Positions 61,747 to 64,000 of a DNA stretch of 64,000 nucleotides are shown piece by piece. The position numbers and the translations under genes are program-made. This DNA is from Sporobacter sp963663605 (GTDB lineage Bacteria; Bacillota; Clostridia; Oscillospirales; Oscillospiraceae): the NCBI GenBank assembly GCA_963663605.2, contig CAXXVF010000002.1, positions 248,001 through 312,000 of the forward strand, given 5' to 3'. How positions within the stretch are numbered: position 1 is the stretch's first letter; each line of letters begins with the position of its first letter. The notes under the pieces were generated by a model. That model was not told where the DNA came from, ran no database searches, and worked only from the letters and a program-made list of their open reading frames with translations.

Positions 61747-62833
61747 GGCGCTTACCCTCAATCACAGATTTTACCGCGTTAGCTACATGCCAAGCCAACA
61801 CGGGCGGCACCGCATTGCCAATCTGTCGTTCTGTCTCCCTTAGCTTGCATGGAAAAAGGAACGAATCGGGGAATGACTGAATGCGGGCGGCTTCACGCAT
61901 AGAGATCCGCCGGGGTAGACTGTAGTGAAACTGAATATTGCCGTGGCACTCTGCGCGTATTGTATAACCCGGCCTGTCCGCAATAAGACGGCGGTTACCT
62001 TGCTCGCCACTTACATTTGCCAAACTCCAGATTTGCGAGAAGCTTTCGTCTATCTCACGCGTTTCAAGATCTGATATGGCTTCCTTCGCGGTAATAGGCT
62101 TCTCGCAGGTGGATTTTGGCGGAACAAATTCAGCCAACTCTTTTTGTGTGCCGACGATAAAAACTCGCTCCCTCGTTTGCGGAACACCATAATCTATCGC
62201 GTGATATAACTGGTAACTCACATTGTAGCCAAGGGAGTTGAAGTCCTCAAGAATTTTAGCCAAGGATAATGAATTCTTTTTAAGAAGTAATCCTCCCACA
62301 TTTTCAGCCACAAAAACCTTGGGATGAATCTTCTTTACAGCTTCAACGATGGCCGTGTACAAACTGCTCCTTTTCCCTTTTATACCAAGCATTTTACCAT
62401 TGACGGATATGTCTTGGCAAGGGAAACCGCCGATAACGATGTCCGCGTACTTCGGTAAGTCATGGATAGCATCGTTAATATCACCCTCAATAATATGCTC
62501 ACCAAGATTTTTTCTATATGTTTCGCAGGCGGCGGGATTTATCTCATTTGCCCATATAATACTAAACCCGGTTTTTTTAAAGAGTTTGCCCAAAAAGTCA
62601 AATCCTCCAACGAAACCCAAGTCCATACCACCACAACCAGAAAACAGCGAAACTACTGTAATTGTTTTTTTAGCGGATCTCATTTTAACAGGATAAATCT
62701 CTTCGCTGTCAACAACCCAGTTGCGACCGATTTTTTGGGCTGTCATAAATGTGCCCCTCTCGGCCATTCGTCGAAGTGTATCACCACTCTTGTCGTGCTT
62801 TTTTGCGTATTCCGGAAGAGATATAAGCATCAT
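61727..62833 (-). CDS. DNA cytosine-5 methyltransferase with N-terminal DNA-binding domain
   Basis: A 368-residue Dcm-type enzyme. Motif I is SLFSGCGGMD (62-71), the catalytic loop is GGFPCQDIS (Cys139), and later blocks are VFVAENVGG, QTRERVFIVG, RRISMREAARIQSFPDSF and GNAVPPVLAWHVA. Residues 1-50 (SLPEYAKKHDKSGDTLRRMAERGTF) look like an excisionase/MerR-type HTH fused to the enzyme, which could bind the palindrome over its promoter. It protects host DNA from the downstream nuclease. A GGGGG site precedes the ATG pair at 62833. Confidence 0.92.
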   Translation of the reverse strand: MMLISLPEYAKKHDKSGDTLRRMAERGTFMTAQKIGRNWVVDSEEIYPVKMRSAKKTITVVSLFSGCGGMDLGFVGGFDFLGKLFKKTGFSIIWANEINPAACETYRKNLGEHIIEGDINDAIHDLPKYADIVIGGFPCQDISVNGKMLGIKGKRSSLYTAIVEAVKKIHPKVFVAENVGGLLLKKNSLSLAKILEDFNSLGYNVSYQLYHAIDYGVPQTRERVFIVGTQKELAEFVPPKSTCEKPITAKEAISDLETREIDESFSQIWSLANVSGEQGNRRLIADRPGYTIRAECHGNIQFHYSLPRRISMREAARIQSFPDSFLFPCKLRETERQIGNAVPPVLAWHVANAVKSVIEGKRHDENGI

Positions 62834-62865
62834 TGTACCCCCAAAACTTCTGTTTATAAGTCAAT

Positions 62866-62897
62866 GACATTATGCACGATAACGTGTATAATGTCAA
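62866..62897 (-). promoter_or_regulatory. Promoter embedded in a palindrome upstream of the methyltransferase gene
   Basis: On the minus strand TTGACA (62892-62897), a 17-bp spacer and CATAAT (62869-62874). The stretch 62866-62895 is a near-perfect palindrome: GACATTAT and ATAATGTC arms with inner CACG/CGTG. A protein bound here would cover both promoter boxes, so autoregulation of the R-M system is likely. Confidence 0.8.
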
Positions 62898-62997
62898 GCT
62901 GTTTTTGCATTCTTCACCCATGTGAAAGGCCCTCAACTGAGCCCCCAGTATCAACCTCGTACGATCTTTCTGATTGACTCCAGTGGTGAAATAAACC

Positions 62998-64000
62998 TTA
63001 CGCCACCCGGTTGATTTTCTTCACCTTCGGTTGTATGCGCTGCTCATACTCCAGGCCGTTTTTGAAAATCACCAGTAGCTTGTCGGTGCCGATGACCTTA
63101 ATGGTGTCGATGAGCTGGCGGACGAGGCTGTCGTTGTACTCTATGTTTTCCTCCGGCTCGGCCTCCAGCGTATCGGTCATTTCGGCGAGCTTGAGATCGA
63201 GGCTCTTTTCGGCGGCACATGCTTTATGATACTGTTTCAGGTGCTCATGGAGCGCTTTGATTTCGCCGGACATGGCTTTCAGACGGTCAACATTGTCGCT
63301 AACGGTGCCGCTGTCGGTGCTTTCGGCGACCAGCTCCATCGTCGCGGTTTTGAGTTCTTCAATGCGGCTCTCCATCTCAGCGATATCCAGAAATCCACTT
63401 TTTTCCTCCCGTAGCGTCCGTTCCACATGTGACATAAAATATGGGATCATCTCATGACGGCTCTTGCGGGTTGCGACGATGGCCTCCACAATGGCGTCGT
63501 GGAGGCTTTCTTCATCCAGTGTGGCGGCTTCCTTGCAGTAGCGGGTACCGTAGTCGAGGCGGTTGCCACAGCGCCACACGACCTGCTTTTCGCCGCTCCG
63601 TTTTGTCCATATCACCCGTCGGTAGGGGGTGAGGCAGTCGCCGCAGATCAAGATTTCGCTGAGCGCGTATAAGCTACTGTATTTACCCTGCTCAGTAATG
63701 GCATTTTTCGCGGTTTTACGCTTGCTGCTTCTACGGGCGCGCTCCTGCTGAACCCGCTCGTAAACCTCACGGCTGACGATGGGGTCATGGTTATTCTTTA
63801 TATAAACCTTGGGCAGCTCGCCGTTGTTCTTTTTTACCCTCTTACTGATTGGGTCTGTGACATATGTTTTCTGCAGGATGACGTCCCCGCAGTAGCGTTC
63901 GTTTTTAAGGATGCCACGCAGAGTTGCCGCACTCCAATCACCCTTTTTCGAGGGGGAAGGTACCCGATCAGCATTGAGCGCTTCGGCGATGGCGCCGACG
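62998..64000 (-). CDS. Large serine recombinase, partial
   Basis: The frame is open from the stop at 62998 to the window end and continues beyond it, so the N-terminal catalytic serine domain is not visible. The visible part has the recombinase domain (GDWSAATLRGILKNERYCG; HDPIVSREVYERVQQERARR), the zinc-ribbon beginning ILICGDCLTPYRR with WRCGNR and YCKEA, and a C-terminal coiled coil. It belongs to the large serine integrase family of phages and integrative elements. It reads toward the defence island, placing a mobile-element end near here. Confidence 0.9.
   Translation of the reverse strand, partial: VGAIAEALNADRVPSPSKKGDWSAATLRGILKNERYCGDVILQKTYVTDPISKRVKKNNGELPKVYIKNNHDPIVSREVYERVQQERARRSSKRKTAKNAITEQGKYSSLYALSEILICGDCLTPYRRVIWTKRSGEKQVVWRCGNRLDYGTRYCKEAATLDEESLHDAIVEAIVATRKSRHEMIPYFMSHVERTLREEKSGFLDIAEMESRIEELKTATMELVAESTDSGTVSDNVDRLKAMSGEIKALHEHLKQYHKACAAEKSLDLKLAEMTDTLEAEPEENIEYNDSLVRQLIDTIKVIGTDKLLVIFKNGLEYEQRIQPKVKKINRVA

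Noticed and set aside
1..64000. CRISPR arrays, rRNA genes, intact tRNA genes, replication origin
   Set aside because: I looked for regularly spaced repeats, rRNA-like conserved stretches, cloverleaf patterns and DnaA-box clusters and saw none that I could support.

Overview
The window looks like a chromosomal stretch of an anaerobic, endospore-forming member of the Clostridia (Firmicutes). The reasons are a gerA-type spore germination operon, surface proteins anchored by SLH domains, a tungsten/molybdenum aldehyde:ferredoxin oxidoreductase with a ferredoxin partner, strong AGGAGG-type ribosome binding sites, sigma-A promoters with 16-18 bp spacers, and many intrinsic terminators and riboswitches. 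I cannot name the genus. The first 46 kb are moderately GC-rich; from about 46.2 kb onward the DNA is clearly more AT-rich and carries mobile-element scars and a defence island.

Layout. 0-5.6 kb: a MerR-type regulator, a modABC molybdate/tungstate importer behind a Moco/Tuco-type riboswitch with terminator, and an HTH-hydrolase-DUF4180 operon. 5.7-8.8 kb: larE-larB-larC for the nickel-pincer cofactor, with an attenuator-bearing leader. 8.8-13.1 kb: a cobalamin lower-ligand/assembly operon (cobT, cobU, cobS, a second short CobU-like gene, a phosphatase, an adenosyltransferase) behind a B12 riboswitch. 13.2-17.7 kb: a TIM-barrel isomerase, an amidohydrolase, a small basic protein, a GH18-SLH surface glycosidase and an SDR. 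17.9-20.8 kb: ferredoxin plus AOR, then a FeoB-associated-type Cys-rich membrane protein. 20.9-23.4 kb: a c-di-GMP-I riboswitch in front of an orphan transposase-type HTH gene and a UDP-sugar dehydratase. 24.2-28.4 kb: gerA/gerC/gerB plus a small membrane protein. 28.5-34.1 kb: a large SLH protein, a TetR regulator, a BASS-family transporter and a gene interrupted by an in-frame TGA. 34.7-35.6 kb: a decayed aldo/keto reductase.

35.7-47.7 kb: an apparent catabolic cluster (UroD-like methyltransferase, cyclase, 3-hydroxyacyl-CoA dehydrogenase, five-gene oligopeptide/nickel-type ABC transporter, amidohydrolase) with a divergent LysR regulator. 47.7-54.2 kb: an accessory zone with a tRNA-Ser 3'-end scar, integrase remnants, repeated hairpins, a transglutaminase-LRR surface protein, a membrane LuxR regulator, an IS200-type element and two lipoproteins. 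54.2-64 kb: a defence island on the minus strand (AIPR-family protein, Gabija-like UvrD helicase and OLD-TOPRIM nuclease, restriction endonuclease, cytosine-5 methyltransferase with a fused DNA-binding domain), ending in a large serine recombinase that runs off the window.

Themes: metal-cofactor supply (Mo/W, Ni, Co) linked to a W/Mo enzyme, at least three RNA switches, and a mobile defence module with a promoter embedded in a palindrome.
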